From Alphaproteobacteria bacterium (GTDB lineage Bacteria; Pseudomonadota; Alphaproteobacteria; Bin65): a stretch of 64,000 nt of DNA. The stretch spans positions 1 through 64,000 of the forward strand of contig JAJEGH010000004.1 of the NCBI GenBank assembly GCA_022819985.1, given 5' to 3'. The stretch's first letter is position 1. Each line of letters opens with the position of its first letter. The notes beneath the pieces were generated by a model that was given only the letters and a program-made list of their open reading frames with translations, did not search any database and was not told the DNA's origin. A program made the translations under genes and the position numbers. Shown here in pieces: positions 63,112-64,000 of the stretch.

Positions 63112-64000
63112 ATGACCGACCGAACCGATCCGGGCGGCTTCATCGCCCGCCACGGCCTGTGGACCGACGCGCAGGCGCGCTGCGCCCGGGAGATCGCCGC
63201 GCGGGCGCGGGCCGAAAATCTGCAACTGGTGCGACTGGCATGGTCCGACAGCCACGGCCATGTCCGCGCCAAGGCGCTGACCCTGCCGGCCTTCGAGGCG
63301 GCGCTCGCCGACGGCCACAACATCAACGTCGCGCTGTGGACGCTGGACGCCTCGGGTAGCCGCGTCTTCGCCTCCTTCACGCCCGGCGGCGGCATGGACC
63401 TGCCGGAGATGACCGGCTCGCCCAACCTGGTCGCCGTGCCCGATCCGGCGACTTTCCGGGTTCTGCCCTGGGCGCCGGGAGTCGGCTGGGTCCTGTGCGA
63501 TGAATATTTCCGCGACGGCACGCCGTTTCACTTCTCGGCCCGCCGGGTGCTGCGCCGGACGCTCGACGCGCTCGCGGCGCGCGGCCTGGGCGCCTTCGTC
63601 GGCGTCGAGGTCGAGTGGTATCTCCTCAAGCTGCTCGACGACACGCTCGGCGAGGAGAATATCGGCATCCTGGGGCAGCGCGGCAGCCCGCTGCCGGTTG
63701 CGCCGCACGATTCGGGCTTCTCCTACCACAGCGAGAGCAACCTCGATCTGATGCAGCCGATGCTGAGCGCGCTCGCCGGGCACTACGAGACGCTGGATCT
63801 GGGCCTGCGCTCGGTCGAGAACGAGTGGGGCGCGGGGCAGGTCGAATGCACCTTCGAGGCGAGGGAGGCCATGCGCGCCGCGGACGACTATGTCCTGTTC
63901 CGCACCGCGACCCGGCAGATCTGCCGCCGGATGGGCCATATGGCGAGTTTCATGGCGGCGCCCGGCCGGCGCGGCCTGTATCCGAGCGGCTGGCATCTGC
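63112..64000 (+). CDS. Glutamine synthetase family protein, truncated by the window end
   Basis: The first 296 codons of a paralogue of the gene at 376. FIARHGLWTDAQARCAREIA, SWD-type SHGHVRAKALTLPAF, LPWAPGVGWVLCDEYFRDG, VGVEVEWYLLKLLDD with the metal-binding Glu pair, ENEWGAGQVECTFEAREAM and LFRTATRQICRRMGH match the first copy. It stops at GWHL, inside the ammonia/ATP site motif, because the window ends. ATG 63112 is the start. The C-terminal half is outside the window. Confidence 0.88.
   Translation, partial: MTDRTDPGGFIARHGLWTDAQARCAREIAARARAENLQLVRLAWSDSHGHVRAKALTLPAFEAALADGHNINVALWTLDASGSRVFASFTPGGGMDLPEMTGSPNLVAVPDPATFRVLPWAPGVGWVLCDEYFRDGTPFHFSARRVLRRTLDALAARGLGAFVGVEVEWYLLKLLDDTLGEENIGILGQRGSPLPVAPHDSGFSYHSESNLDLMQPMLSALAGHYETLDLGLRSVENEWGAGQVECTFEAREAMRAADDYVLFRTATRQICRRMGHMASFMAAPGRRGLYPSGWHL

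Overview
The window is GC-rich bacterial DNA, roughly two thirds GC by eye. It looks alphaproteobacterial: it carries an NDUFA12-type complex I accessory protein, DUF2155 and DUF2794 proteins, a secG-pyrG pair and the cluster aroQ-accB-accC-aat with NDUFA12 and MlaD nearby. A free-living or host-associated Rhodospirillales-like organism is my inference; no rRNA or tRNA is present to confirm it.

Layout. 0.4-8.5 kb: a glutamine synthetase-like enzyme, an MscS channel, a glutathione transferase, glycerol kinase, an orphan HicB-like protein, a thiolase and a DUF2794 protein. 8.6-10.7 kb: VapBC-type and HigBA-type toxin-antitoxin loci around a cytochrome b561. 10.7-15.9 kb: 3-hydroxyanthranilate dioxygenase, YnfA, a metal-receptor-fold protein, a thioesterase, an unknown protein and an enoyl-CoA hydratase. 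16.0-17.7 kb: an AT-richer insert with a possible ADP-ribosyltransferase-like toxin, followed by gene remnants. 17.7-25 kb: CinA, an enamidase-like amidohydrolase, an SMR transporter, CysS, an SDR, SecG and PyrG. 25-37.6 kb: a MetE-like protein, a five-gene ABC transporter/amidohydrolase operon, an HsdS remnant, an N-carbamoylsarcosine amidase-like gene divergent from hyuA-hyuB, and a periplasmic amino-acid-type binding protein. 38-40 kb: an AT-richer patch with two divergent HNH-type genes, one carrying four membrane segments. 40.2-49.2 kb: NrdJ, a DMT transporter and two secreted repeat proteins. 49.3-56.9 kb: an orphan HigA, a DUF1640 protein, NDUFA12, two MCE-domain proteins, a methyltransferase, DUF2155, Aat, AccC, AccB, AroQ and a RelE/XRE toxin-antitoxin pair. 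57-64 kb: glutathione reductase, a PqqC-like protein, a DUF1932 dehydrogenase, a two-domain VOC protein, a glycan-binding-like secreted protein, a DUF4399 protein and a second glutamine synthetase-like gene cut by the window end.

Genes that may work together. The operon at 26.5-31.2 kb (uptake plus an AtzA/SsnA-type deaminase) and the neighbouring N-carbamoylsarcosine amidase and N-methylhydantoinase genes would, if co-functional, take a creatinine-like compound to sarcosine. AroQ, AccB, AccC and Aat form a compact minus-strand housekeeping cluster.

The most unusual features are three genes (glpK, cinA, higA) whose 3' ends recur as detached copies nearby, three families of REPIN-like paired hairpin repeats between genes, the HNH-four-helix membrane protein with its divergent HNH neighbour, and the small-ORF/ADP-ribosyltransferase-like pair that share one reading frame across a single stop codon.
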